NCBI RefSeq assembly: GCF_041021955.1
Contig: NZ_CP158375.1
Span: forward strand, 1,612,001-1,676,000
Source of the DNA: Caulobacter sp. 73W
GTDB lineage: Bacteria; Pseudomonadota; Alphaproteobacteria; Caulobacterales; Caulobacteraceae
DNA length: 64,000 nucleotides
Direction of reading: 5' to 3'
Below, in pieces: positions 17,391 through 26,010 of this stretch; within the stretch, counting starts at the first letter, position 1, and every line of letters begins with the position of its first letter. Under the pieces are notes generated by a model. The model was not told the origin of the DNA and did no database searches. It was given only the letters and a program-made list of their open reading frames with translations. The translations under genes and the position numbers were made by a program.

Positions 17391-20054
17391 ATGACCAAAA
17401 CGCAGATAAATCGCCTGGCCTTGGGCGCCAGCGCGCTTAGCCTGGCCTGGGCCGCAGGGCTGGGCGCACTAGCTCAGACGTCGCAACCGGCTGACGAGAC
17501 CGGCGTCATTGAGGAGGTCGTCGTCACCGGCATCCGGCGCTCCATCATGCAGTCGCTGGACGCAAAGCGCACCGCCGACAGCGTCGTGGACGTGATCACC
17601 GCCGAAGACATCGGCAAGCTGCCCGACCAGAACATCGCCGAGTCTTTGAGCCGCATCAGCGGCGTGTCCATCACCCGCAAGGATGGCGAGGGCAATAACT
17701 TCTCGATCCGCGGCATCGACCTGAACCGGGTGGAAATCAATGGGCGCGCTTTCACCGGCCCGACCCAGGACGCCACGCCCTCGCTGCAAGCGATCAACCC
17801 CGAGATCCTGTCTGGCGTCGAGGTGATCAAGTCGCCGACGGCCGACCAGATCGAAGGCTCGCTTGGCGGGACGGTGAACCTACGCACTCGCCGCCCGCTC
17901 GACGGTCGCGAGGAGTTCGTCGCCGCTGGCCGCGTTCAAGGCGTCTACGGGGACAAGGTGGACAAGCTGGGCTGGCGCGCTTCGGGCCTGGTGGCCAAGC
18001 AGTTCGCCGACGGCAAGTTTGGCCTGTCCGCAGCCCTGGCTTACGGCGAGATCAAGGCGCTGGGCGAAGGCTTCTCCACCGGCGGCTGGGCCGAAGCGCC
18101 CGCTAATTCTGGAACCTATCGCCCCAACCGCGTGGTCTCGCAGATCGAGTATCGCGACGACCGGCGGATCACCGCCAACGGCGCGGCGCAGTGGAAGCCC
18201 GATGGTCTCACAGAGGTGAACCTGGAGGCGACCTACTCGAACTTCCAGGTCAATCGCGACCTTCAATACTATCAGACCCTGATGCCGGGGGTGACGGTCG
18301 CGCCGCAGCCTGGGGCGACCATCCTGCCCGACGGCACGGTGGCCAAGGCGACCTATAACGGTGTGACACTGCGCCCGCTGGTCTATTACTCGCACACCGA
18401 CTTTGAGAGCTTGAATCTGGGCTTCAACGCCAAGCGCCGCTTTGGCCGCCTGACGGTGTGGGCCGATGCTTCGTATTCGGAAGGCACAGGCAGCGACGGC
18501 GCCGCCGGCTCGCCCTTCACCTTCGTCTTCGTCAACAGCCCAGGCAATGTGGTCAACGCCAGCTATGACCTGACCACGAGCAACGTCCATCCCGACGTCA
18601 GCCTGACCAGCAACTTCGACCGCAAGAACCCGCAAAACTATCAGCTCGGCTCACTCTTCGACGGTGAGAACCGCTCCGACAACAATGGCTACGACGGCAA
18701 GATCGACGTGCTCTACGACCTGGACTGGGGCGTCGTTCGCTCGGTCAAGGCGGGCCTGCGCGGCGAGCGCATCGAGCTTGGCGCCACCAATCCGCAGACC
18801 ACGCCGGCGGTGAACACAACGACCGACGCGGGTCGCGCCATCCTGGCCGCCGCAGACAAGAACCGCGACGGGGTCATCCGCCCCGACGAGCTGTCGGCCC
18901 TGCGTTACAACAACAAGTACGGCGACTTCCTCTCCGAAGTCGACGGCAACTTCGAGCGCAACTTCCTGACCGGACAGGTCGACTCCGTCCTTGGCCGCCA
19001 GAACATCGGAGTCTCGGGTCCCGCGCCCGCGCCGCTTTCCGAACGCCACGTGACCCAGACCTCCAAGGCGCTCTACCTGATGACTGACTTGGCCGGCGAT
19101 GTGTTCAACATCCCCTTCAAGGCCAATGTCGGCGCGCGCTATGTGTGGACCGATCGCGAGTCCGCCGGCTTCGTGGCTGGGGCGACGCCGGGGACTTTCG
19201 TGCCCACCTCGACCACGGCCAAGTTCAAGCACCTGCTGCCCAGCGCCAACGTCGCCTTCGACCTGACCAACTCGCTCGTTCTGCGCCTGGCGGCCGCCAA
19301 GGTCATCGCTCGCCCGCCGCTGTCGTCGACCGGCGCCGGCATCATCGTCAACCAGGTCAACTTCTCGGCCACCGCCGGCAATCCTCTGCTCAAGCCCTTC
19401 GAGGCCACCCAGATGGACGCCACCTTGGAATGGTACTTCGCCGAGGCCAGCCTGTTGTCGGTGGCGGTGTTCAACAAGAAGATCGACAGCTTCACGACCC
19501 AGACGGTGACGAGCGAGATCATCCCGGGCAACGAGCGCTTTGGTCCCTTCACGGTCAGCCGCCCGACCAACGGCGAGGACGGCGAGGTTCGCGGCTTTGA
19601 GCTGGGGTACCAGCACGCGCTGAAGTTCCTGCCGGCGCCGTTCGATGGCCTGGGCGTGCAGGTCAACTACACCTACGCCGACAGCGACACGCCGGTGGCC
19701 GATGCGCTGAACCCCGGCAAGACCCTGCCGCTGACGAACCTGTCCAAGAACAGCTACAACCTGATCGCCTACTACGAGAACGACAAGTTCAGCGCCCGCG
19801 TCGCCTACGGCTTCCGCGACCAGTACCTCAACACGGTGCAGGCCAAGAACTTGGGCGGCTCGAACTTCACCGATGACTTTGGTCAGCTGGACGCCTCGGG
19901 CAGCTACAACATCAACGAGAAGTTCCGCATCACGGTGGAAGCGACCGGCCTGAACCATCCGGTGGCGCGCAAGTACATCGGCACCTCCAACCGGTTGTTC
20001 GAGACCTACATCAACGACAGCCGCATCACCGTCGGCATCGCCGGCACGTTCTGA
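17391..20054 (+). CDS. TonB-dependent receptor (no STN domain)
   Basis: An outer-membrane transporter of 887 residues. The ATG at 17391 follows GGGGAGGA and opens a signal peptide (ALSLAWAAGLGALAQ). A TonB box-like EEVVVTGIRRS, the plug motifs ADSVVDVITAEDIGKLPDQN and IAESLSRISGVSITRKDGEG, and a long barrel ending in RITVGIAGTF are typical of the carbohydrate-type receptors expanded in Caulobacter. An EF-hand-like insertion (AADKNRDGVIRPDELSAL) lies in an extracellular loop region and may bind calcium. Unlike the receptor at 6033-9209 it lacks an STN domain, so it should be controlled transcriptionally, probably by the IclR protein, rather than by sigma/FecR signalling. Confidence 0.94.
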   Translation: MTKTQINRLALGASALSLAWAAGLGALAQTSQPADETGVIEEVVVTGIRRSIMQSLDAKRTADSVVDVITAEDIGKLPDQNIAESLSRISGVSITRKDGEGNNFSIRGIDLNRVEINGRAFTGPTQDATPSLQAINPEILSGVEVIKSPTADQIEGSLGGTVNLRTRRPLDGREEFVAAGRVQGVYGDKVDKLGWRASGLVAKQFADGKFGLSAALAYGEIKALGEGFSTGGWAEAPANSGTYRPNRVVSQIEYRDDRRITANGAAQWKPDGLTEVNLEATYSNFQVNRDLQYYQTLMPGVTVAPQPGATILPDGTVAKATYNGVTLRPLVYYSHTDFESLNLGFNAKRRFGRLTVWADASYSEGTGSDGAAGSPFTFVFVNSPGNVVNASYDLTTSNVHPDVSLTSNFDRKNPQNYQLGSLFDGENRSDNNGYDGKIDVLYDLDWGVVRSVKAGLRGERIELGATNPQTTPAVNTTTDAGRAILAAADKNRDGVIRPDELSALRYNNKYGDFLSEVDGNFERNFLTGQVDSVLGRQNIGVSGPAPAPLSERHVTQTSKALYLMTDLAGDVFNIPFKANVGARYVWTDRESAGFVAGATPGTFVPTSTTAKFKHLLPSANVAFDLTNSLVLRLAAAKVIARPPLSSTGAGIIVNQVNFSATAGNPLLKPFEATQMDATLEWYFAEASLLSVAVFNKKIDSFTTQTVTSEIIPGNERFGPFTVSRPTNGEDGEVRGFELGYQHALKFLPAPFDGLGVQVNYTYADSDTPVADALNPGKTLPLTNLSKNSYNLIAYYENDKFSARVAYGFRDQYLNTVQAKNLGGSNFTDDFGQLDASGSYNINEKFRITVEATGLNHPVARKYIGTSNRLFETYINDSRITVGIAGTF

Positions 20055-20100
20055 CGTCTTCGATCGCGTGTTCGCACCCCGCACACGCGATTCCCTCCCT

Positions 20101-20134
20101 GGGGCGTCGTCGACAGGCGACGCCCCATCTTTTT
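20101..20134 (+). terminator. Rho-independent terminator after the TonB receptor
   Basis: GGGGCGTCG and CGACGCCCC form a 9-bp stem with an 8-nt loop, followed by ATCTTTTT, 47 bp after the receptor stop. The next gene starts 16 bp later, so this may act as a partial terminator that lowers expression of the catabolic enzymes relative to the receptor. Confidence 0.85.
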
Positions 20135-20149
20135 GACCGCGAGGCTCGG

Positions 20150-20968
20150 ATGAACAACAAACTGGCTCTGGCCGCTGTCGCAGCCGCCGCGACGGCCGCC
20201 GCCGCCAGCCCTTGCACCGCTAGCTCGCCGCCGACCAGCGGCGCCCAGCTTCGCCCGCCTATGGGCGGCTCTGGCATCGGCGACTACACCCTTCATGACT
20301 TCGCCTCGAAGTGGATGATGCAGCAGGACGACCTGGCCGAGGTCGGCCGCCATGCCCAGGCCAATCGAGATTTGTTGGCCAGCGGCGACACGCGTGCGCG
20401 CATCGTCCTGATGGGCGATTCCATCACCGCCAACTGGAGCGGCCTGGCCGCCCGCGACACTGCGGCGGTTCGATTGGTCAACCGCGGGATCGGCGGTCAG
20501 AACACCAGCCAAATGCTGCTGCGCTATGAAGACGACGTGGTCCAGCTGGCGCCGAGCGCCGTCGTTATCATGGGCGGCACCAATGATCTGCGCGCCTATG
20601 TGGGCGACCCCGCGCTGGTCGGCCCCAGCGCCCTGGAGCGTATCCGCCGCAACATCACCGCCATGGCCGATATCGCCGAAGGGCGGCGGTTCAAGGTTGT
20701 GCTTTGCACCCTGCCCCCGGTCGGCGCCGACCGCGAACGCGTCTCGCGCGACGCAGGCGCGATCTTGGCGGTGAACGCCTGGATCAAATCCTTCGCCGCC
20801 AGCCGCGGCTACCCGGTGGCCGACTACCATGCCGCCCTAGCTGACCCCGCCGGCGCTCTACCCGCCGCGCTCTCGCCAGACGGCATCCATCCTAACGCCG
20901 ACGGCTATGCGGTCATGTGGCCGGTCCTGTCGCGCGCCCTCGAAAGCATTGAAGAGCCCCGTCCATGA
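20150..20968 (+). CDS. Exported SGNH/GDSL-family hydrolase
   Basis: A 272-residue esterase-fold protein with an Ala-rich signal sequence. All four SGNH blocks are visible: block [13 protein letters not shown] (Ser), block [15 protein letters not shown] (Gly), block [15 protein letters not shown] (Asn) and block [18 protein letters not shown] (Asp-His). Such enzymes often remove acetyl groups from polysaccharides or oligosaccharides, which suits its place between a TonB receptor and a lyase. It overlaps the manD start by 4 bp (ATGA). The exact ester substrate is unknown. Confidence 0.9.
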   Translation: MNNKLALAAVAAAATAAAASPCTASSPPTSGAQLRPPMGGSGIGDYTLHDFASKWMMQQDDLAEVGRHAQANRDLLASGDTRARIVLMGDSITANWSGLAARDTAAVRLVNRGIGGQNTSQMLLRYEDDVVQLAPSAVVIMGGTNDLRAYVGDPALVGPSALERIRRNITAMADIAEGRRFKVVLCTLPPVGADRERVSRDAGAILAVNAWIKSFAASRGYPVADYHAALADPAGALPAALSPDGIHPNADGYAVMWPVLSRALESIEEPRP

Positions 20969-22173
20969 AGATCACCGCCGCCCGCGTCATCGTCACCTGC
21001 CCGGGGCGCAATTTCGTCACCCTGAAGATCGAGACCGATCAAGGCGTTCATGGCATCGGCGACGCCACGCTGAACGGCCGCGAGCTGTCGGTCGTCTCCT
21101 ATCTGCAAGATCACGTGGCCCCGTGCCTGATCCGCATGGACCCGCGGCGGATCGAGGAAATCTGGCAGTACCTCTATCGCGGCGCTTACTGGCGCCGGGG
21201 TCCGGTGACCATGCGCGCCATCGCCGCCGTCGACGTGGCCCTTTGGGACATCAAGGCCAAGATGGCCGGCATGCCGCTCTATCAATTACTGGGCGGGCGC
21301 AGTCGCGACGGGGTGATGGTCTATGGCCACGCCAATGGCGGCGACATCGAAGAGACCGTGGATGCGGTCGGTCAGTACATTGACCTGGGCTACAAGGCGA
21401 TCCGCGCCCAGACCGGCGTGCCCGGCATCAAGGACGCCTACGGCGTGGGGCGCGGCAAGCTCTATTACGAGCCGGCGGACGCGGCCCTGCCCAGCGTCAC
21501 CGGCTGGGACACGCGCAAGGCGCTGAACCATGTGCCCAAACTGTTCGAGAAGCTGCGCGCGACCTACGGCTTCGACCACCATCTGCTGCATGACGGCCAC
21601 CACCGCTACACGCCGCAGGAAGCCGCCAACCTAGGCAAGATGCTCGAGCCCTACCAGCTGTTCTGGCTGGAGGACCTCACCCCGGCCGAGAACCAGGAAG
21701 CCTTCAAGCTGATCCGCCAGCACACGGTCACGCCCCTGGCCGTGGGCGAGATCTTCAACACGATCTGGGACGCCAAGGACCTGATCCAGAACCAGCTGAT
21801 CGACTACATCCGCTCGACCATCGTCGGCGCGGGCGGCGTCACGCACCTGCGCCGCATCGCGGACCTCGCCAGCCTCTACCAGATCCGCACCGGCTGCCAT
21901 GGCGCCACGGACCTGTCGCCGGTGACCATGGGCACGGCCCTGCATTTCGACACCTGGGTCCCCAACTTCGGAATCCAGGAATACATGCGCCACACTGAAG
22001 AGACCGACGCGGTCTTCCCGCACGATTATCGCTTCGAGGACGGCCTGCTCTATTGCGGCGAGACGCCCGGCCACGGCGTCGACATCGATGAGAAGCTCGC
22101 GGCAAAATACCCCTACAAACCTGCCTACCTGCCCGTCGCCCGGCTGGCCGACGGCACGATGTGGAATTGGTGA
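20965..22173 (+). CDS. manD: D-mannonate dehydratase (enolase superfamily, ManD type)
   Basis: A cytoplasmic 402-residue enzyme that dehydrates D-mannonate to 2-keto-3-deoxygluconate. It matches ManD closely: [71 protein letters not shown], the metal-binding [30 protein letters not shown], and the C-terminal [19 protein letters not shown]. Length and ending (WNW) equal those of characterised ManD proteins. It is coupled to the SGNH hydrolase upstream and lies 2 bp before the lyase start. It supplies the cytoplasmic step from lyase- or isomerase-derived mannonate to KDG. Confidence 0.95.
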   Translation: MKITAARVIVTCPGRNFVTLKIETDQGVHGIGDATLNGRELSVVSYLQDHVAPCLIRMDPRRIEEIWQYLYRGAYWRRGPVTMRAIAAVDVALWDIKAKMAGMPLYQLLGGRSRDGVMVYGHANGGDIEETVDAVGQYIDLGYKAIRAQTGVPGIKDAYGVGRGKLYYEPADAALPSVTGWDTRKALNHVPKLFEKLRATYGFDHHLLHDGHHRYTPQEAANLGKMLEPYQLFWLEDLTPAENQEAFKLIRQHTVTPLAVGEIFNTIWDAKDLIQNQLIDYIRSTIVGAGGVTHLRRIADLASLYQIRTGCHGATDLSPVTMGTALHFDTWVPNFGIQEYMRHTEETDAVFPHDYRFEDGLLYCGETPGHGVDIDEKLAAKYPYKPAYLPVARLADGTMWNW

Positions 22174-22175
22174 CC

Positions 22176-24542
22176 ATGCCCCTTTCGCTCAATCGCCGCG
22201 CCGCGCTTGGGGCGGCCGCCGGCAGCCTCGTCCTGGCGTCCACGGCGACCTCGCCAGGGGCGGCGCAGACCGTCTCCCCCTTCGCGGCCTTGCGTCAGCG
22301 GTGGCGTGACCAGCTGACCGGCGGCGCCCTGATCGATCCAGGGTCGCAGCCCTATGCCAAGATCATCGGCGGCGTGGCGGCGAACGCCAGCGAGCGGTGG
22401 GCGACCTTGGCCAAGCCCATCGCCGGAGCCAAGGCTCTGTGGAGCGATCCGCTGTCAGGCGAGCGAGAGTACAACACGCGCATCAGCGCCGACCGTCTTC
22501 GGGTGATGGCCCTGGCCTGGGCCACGCCAGGCACGCCGCTGTATGGCGACCGTCAGCTTGAGGACGATCTTTTGGCCAGCCTCACCTGGCTGGAGCAGCA
22601 CCGCTACTCGATCCTGATCGAGCGCACGGGCAACTGGTGGGAATGGGAGATGGGCATTCCCATCGCCCTGAGCGATCTGTTGATCCTGCTGCACGAGCCG
22701 CTGACCCGCCGCGATCCCGACCTGCTCGGCCGCTTGGCGGCGGCCATCCATCGGTTCACGCCAGCGCCCTTCGTGGGCACGGCGGCCAATCGGGTCTGGC
22801 GCTCCCACGTGGTGCTGCTCAATGGCGCCATTCGTGAGGATGCAGCCGCGATCGAAGCAGCCCGGGCGGCCTTCCCGACCACCTTCGAGGACGTCTCGTC
22901 GGGCGACGGCTTCCACGCCGACGGCTCTTTCATCCAGCATGACGACCTGCCCTATACGGGCGGCTATGGCCGCGAGCTGCTCATTCGCGCCGCCTTGCTG
23001 ATCTGGCTGCTCGACGGCTCGCCCTGGACAATGCCGCAGGCCGCCTGGCGCCGCCTGGCCGATCGCGTGCCGACCGCCTTTGCGCCACTCATGCACAAAG
23101 GCGCGCTCATGGATGCGGTGCGCGGCCGCAACATCTCCCGCGCCGCGCTTTCGGACATCAAGTCGGGCCAGGCTTTGATTTTCGCCTGCCTCTATCTGGG
23201 AGAGGTGGCGCCCCGCTCAACCCTCAAGGCCCAGGCGCGGTCGTGGATCGCCGCCCAGGCGCCTTACTTCGACATCTTCACCTACGATCCAAAGCTGCCC
23301 GCCTATTGGCTCACCCCGCATATGGCCAAGCTGGCGGCGGCGGCCATCGTCGATAAGTCCATCGTCACCGCACCTGAGAAGACCGGCCTGACCGTCTTTG
23401 CGGCCATGGACCGGACGGTGTGGCGGCGGCCCGCCTTCAGCCTGGCCTTGTCGGTGCATTCCAATCGCATCGGGGCCTACGAGTCCGTCAACGGCGAGAA
23501 CCTGCACGGCTGGTACGGATCGCACGGGACAGCCTTCGTCTACGACAAGACCCAGCCCAACTATGCTGACGACTATTGGCCGACGGTCGACCCTTACCGG
23601 CTGCCCGGCGCCACGCTGGACCGCCGCCCCCGCGCCGACAGTGCGTCGGAGGCGCGCAATACAGATGCGCGCGTCGGAGGCGCGGCGCTCGATGACGCTG
23701 GTCTGGTGGCCATGGCGATTGAGACCGACCAAGGCGGGTTTGGGGCTCGCAAGTCCTGGCTGATGGCCGGCGACCTGATGCTGGCGATGGGCTCCAACAT
23801 CTTCAGCCATGCCGACGCAGCGGTGGAGACGATCGTGGAGAACCGCATGCTGTCAGCCGCGCTGCCGGAGCGTCGCGTCCTGATCGACGGCGCGGCCGGT
23901 CCGGCGCTTGGGGAGACGCGCGCCTACCGGCAAGCCCGCTGGCTGCATCTGGACGGGGTGGGCGGGCTTGTCCTGCTGGATCGCCCCACCCTGCACGCCG
24001 CCTTCGAGGCGCGCACCGGAAGCTGGGGCGACATCAACAAGCAAGGGGCGACGCCGCTTGATCCGCGCACGCGGCGCTACCAGACCTTCTGGCTGGATCA
24101 CGGGGTGCGCCCGACGGCGGCCGGTTACGCCTACGTTCTGGCGCCTGGCCTCGACGCGCGCGCCACGGCGAAGCTTGCAGACCACAGCGGCGTCGAGATG
24201 ATCCGCAAGGACGAGGTTGCTCATGTCGCTCGGCTTACCTTGTCCGACCAGACGATCGAGGCGGCGGCTTTTTGGCGTGAGGGTCGGGCTGGCATGTTCA
24301 CCGCGGACGCCCCGGTCAATTTGGTCGTGCGCCGCAAGGGTGGTCAGATCGAAATCGCTGTGGCGGAGCCTACCCAGGCGCGCTCAGAGCCGATCACCAT
24401 CCGGCTCGATATCGCGACAGCTGGACTGATCCATTCGGATCCCGCGATTAGCGCATCCTCTGCAGCGTCTGGGCTGACCCTGGTGTTCTCGCCTGGCGGC
24501 CGGGCCGGCTCCAGCGCCCGCATCCGCCTCGCCGCCGCCTGA
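22176..24542 (+). CDS. Polysaccharide lyase family 8 (hyaluronate/chondroitin/xanthan lyase type)
   Basis: A 788-residue exported lyase that would cleave uronic-acid-containing polysaccharide by beta-elimination. The ATG at 22176 starts a Tat-like signal (LNRRAALGAAAGS). The N-terminal alpha-toroid contains TGNWWEWEMGIPIALSDLL, TAANRVWRSHVVLLNGAI and GDGFHADGSFIQHDDLPYTG (catalytic His/Tyr region). The central beta domain has SNRIGAYESVNGENLHGWYG. These are signature PL8 segments, and the length is normal. Which of hyaluronan, chondroitin or a xanthan-like polymer is attacked cannot be decided from sequence; the nearby sulfatase favours a sulfated substrate. Confidence 0.93.
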   Translation: MPLSLNRRAALGAAAGSLVLASTATSPGAAQTVSPFAALRQRWRDQLTGGALIDPGSQPYAKIIGGVAANASERWATLAKPIAGAKALWSDPLSGEREYNTRISADRLRVMALAWATPGTPLYGDRQLEDDLLASLTWLEQHRYSILIERTGNWWEWEMGIPIALSDLLILLHEPLTRRDPDLLGRLAAAIHRFTPAPFVGTAANRVWRSHVVLLNGAIREDAAAIEAARAAFPTTFEDVSSGDGFHADGSFIQHDDLPYTGGYGRELLIRAALLIWLLDGSPWTMPQAAWRRLADRVPTAFAPLMHKGALMDAVRGRNISRAALSDIKSGQALIFACLYLGEVAPRSTLKAQARSWIAAQAPYFDIFTYDPKLPAYWLTPHMAKLAAAAIVDKSIVTAPEKTGLTVFAAMDRTVWRRPAFSLALSVHSNRIGAYESVNGENLHGWYGSHGTAFVYDKTQPNYADDYWPTVDPYRLPGATLDRRPRADSASEARNTDARVGGAALDDAGLVAMAIETDQGGFGARKSWLMAGDLMLAMGSNIFSHADAAVETIVENRMLSAALPERRVLIDGAAGPALGETRAYRQARWLHLDGVGGLVLLDRPTLHAAFEARTGSWGDINKQGATPLDPRTRRYQTFWLDHGVRPTAAGYAYVLAPGLDARATAKLADHSGVEMIRKDEVAHVARLTLSDQTIEAAAFWREGRAGMFTADAPVNLVVRRKGGQIEIAVAEPTQARSEPITIRLDIATAGLIHSDPAISASSAASGLTLVFSPGGRAGSSARIRLAAA

Positions 24543-24559
24543 CGAAACTTGGAGCTCAC

Positions 24560-25660
24560 ATGGACCGCCGCGCTTTTCTCGCCTTATCCGTCGCAGGCCC
24601 TGTCGCCACTGTGGCGCCTGCAAAGGCCATCGCGGCGCCCGCGGCGGCTAGGCCGCCGCTGAAGGTCAAGCTGGGCTGCCAAAGCGCGCCCAGCACGGAC
24701 AAGCATTTTGCGTACTTCGCCCGCTATGGCGTTCGCAACATCTGCGCAAAGCCGGTGATCGCCGATGGGCGCACCTATGCGACCATCGAGGAGATCGAGG
24801 CGCTTGGCGACCTATGCCGCCGCCATGGACTCAGCCTCGATATGCTGGAGCCGCCGATCCTGCGCTCGAGCCACATCGACAAGGAGCCCAATCCTTCGAT
24901 CATGCTGGCGGCCGATCCGCAGCGCGATCGCGACATCGAGGCGTTCCAGACAATGATCCGTAACGCCGCCAAAGCGGGCGTTCCGGCCATCAAATACAAT
25001 ATGAGCATCCTTGGCGTGCTGCGCACCGAGCATGTGAAAGGTCGGGGCGACAGCCTCTACCAGGCCTGGGACCTCGCCAAGGCCCGTCCCGCGACGCCCC
25101 TGACCCGGGCCGGACGAATTGACGCCGACACCGCCTGGGAGCGCATCAGCTACTTCCTGGAGCGGGTTGTGCCGGTGGCCGAGGAATACAAGGTCAAGAT
25201 CGCCTGCCATCCTCAGGACCCTGGCGTTCCGCCTGAAGGCTACCAGGGTGTTGTCCGTGTCCTTGGGACGATCGATGGCCTGAAACGCTTCGTTGGCATC
25301 AAGGAAAGCGCCTATCACGGCCTGAACTTCTGCCAGGGCACGGTGTCAGAGGCGCTGCGCGATCCGGCGACCGAGATCTTCGACGTGATCCGCTGGTTTG
25401 GGGCGCGACGTAAGATCTTCAACGTCCACTTCCGCAATATCCGCGGAGCCCGGGACCACTTCTCCGAGACGTTCCCGGACGAGGGCGACATCGACATGGT
25501 CAAGGCGCTCAAGGTCTACCGCGAGGTCGGCTATGACGGCATGTTGATGCCCGATCATGTGCCGATCGTCGAAGGGGATCCGGACGCGACGCTCCAGTCG
25601 TTCGCCTTTGCTTACGGCTATATCCGAGGGCTGATGCAGGCGGAGGCCTCGTCCACGTAG
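24560..25660 (+). CDS. Tat-exported UxuA-like mannonate dehydratase homologue
   Basis: A 366-residue TIM-barrel protein of the UxuA/xylose-isomerase-like fold. The metal ligands of UxuA appear conserved: His in IACHPQDPGVPPEGYQ, Cys in GLNFCQGTVSEAL, His in IFNVHFRNIRGARDHF and Asp in MLMPDHVPIV. SETFPDEGDIDMVKAL and YREVGYDG are also UxuA-typical. Unusually, it begins with a twin-arginine-like signal (MDRRAFLALSVAG), whereas UxuA is normally cytoplasmic. It is the last gene of the operon, 17 bp after the lyase, with a GGAG site. A cytoplasmic ManD is already present, so this may have a different substrate, such as an epimerase or dehydratase acting on released uronates in the periplasm. Confidence 0.85.
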   Translation: MDRRAFLALSVAGPVATVAPAKAIAAPAAARPPLKVKLGCQSAPSTDKHFAYFARYGVRNICAKPVIADGRTYATIEEIEALGDLCRRHGLSLDMLEPPILRSSHIDKEPNPSIMLAADPQRDRDIEAFQTMIRNAAKAGVPAIKYNMSILGVLRTEHVKGRGDSLYQAWDLAKARPATPLTRAGRIDADTAWERISYFLERVVPVAEEYKVKIACHPQDPGVPPEGYQGVVRVLGTIDGLKRFVGIKESAYHGLNFCQGTVSEALRDPATEIFDVIRWFGARRKIFNVHFRNIRGARDHFSETFPDEGDIDMVKALKVYREVGYDGMLMPDHVPIVEGDPDATLQSFAFAYGYIRGLMQAEASST

Positions 25661-26010
25661 GTCGCTGTCGCCAGCTAAGCGAGGTTGAAGGCTCTCGCGG
25701 TATCGCGGCTTCCGCCGCGGACGGCCAGGCTCGCGGGCAATTCCAGGGAGTAAGCTGAGCCTTACCGCTTCGACCTTGCGGTCTGGGTCGGGGACGATCG
25801 CGTCTGCGCGTAGCGGGGCTTGCGGGCTGACGCGGCGTAAGCGTCGGCGCAAGCGGCTCCGTTGAGATTTATCTCTATGCCCGATTAGACCTCTTCGTCG
25901 CGTAGCCCCCGAGGTGCTGACCGCCCACCAGACCTGATACGTCGGCTGACCGCCGGACGAGAAGCTAGGCGGTGACGCCCGACCAACCTTCCCCGCTTTG
26001 GCGCAACAGC
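25661..26010. other. Convergent intergenic region, no gene seen
   Basis: 350 bp between the UxuA-like gene (+) and the amidohydrolase gene (-). Only a weak hairpin (GTAAG...CTTAC, 25750-25765) and scattered GC-rich inverted repeats are visible, none followed by a T-run. No tRNA, coherent reading frame or insertion sequence is recognised. Confidence 0.6.

Noticed and set aside
18651-20084. 477-codon minus-strand open frame opposite the second TonB receptor
   Set aside because: Antisense shadow produced by high-GC codon bias.
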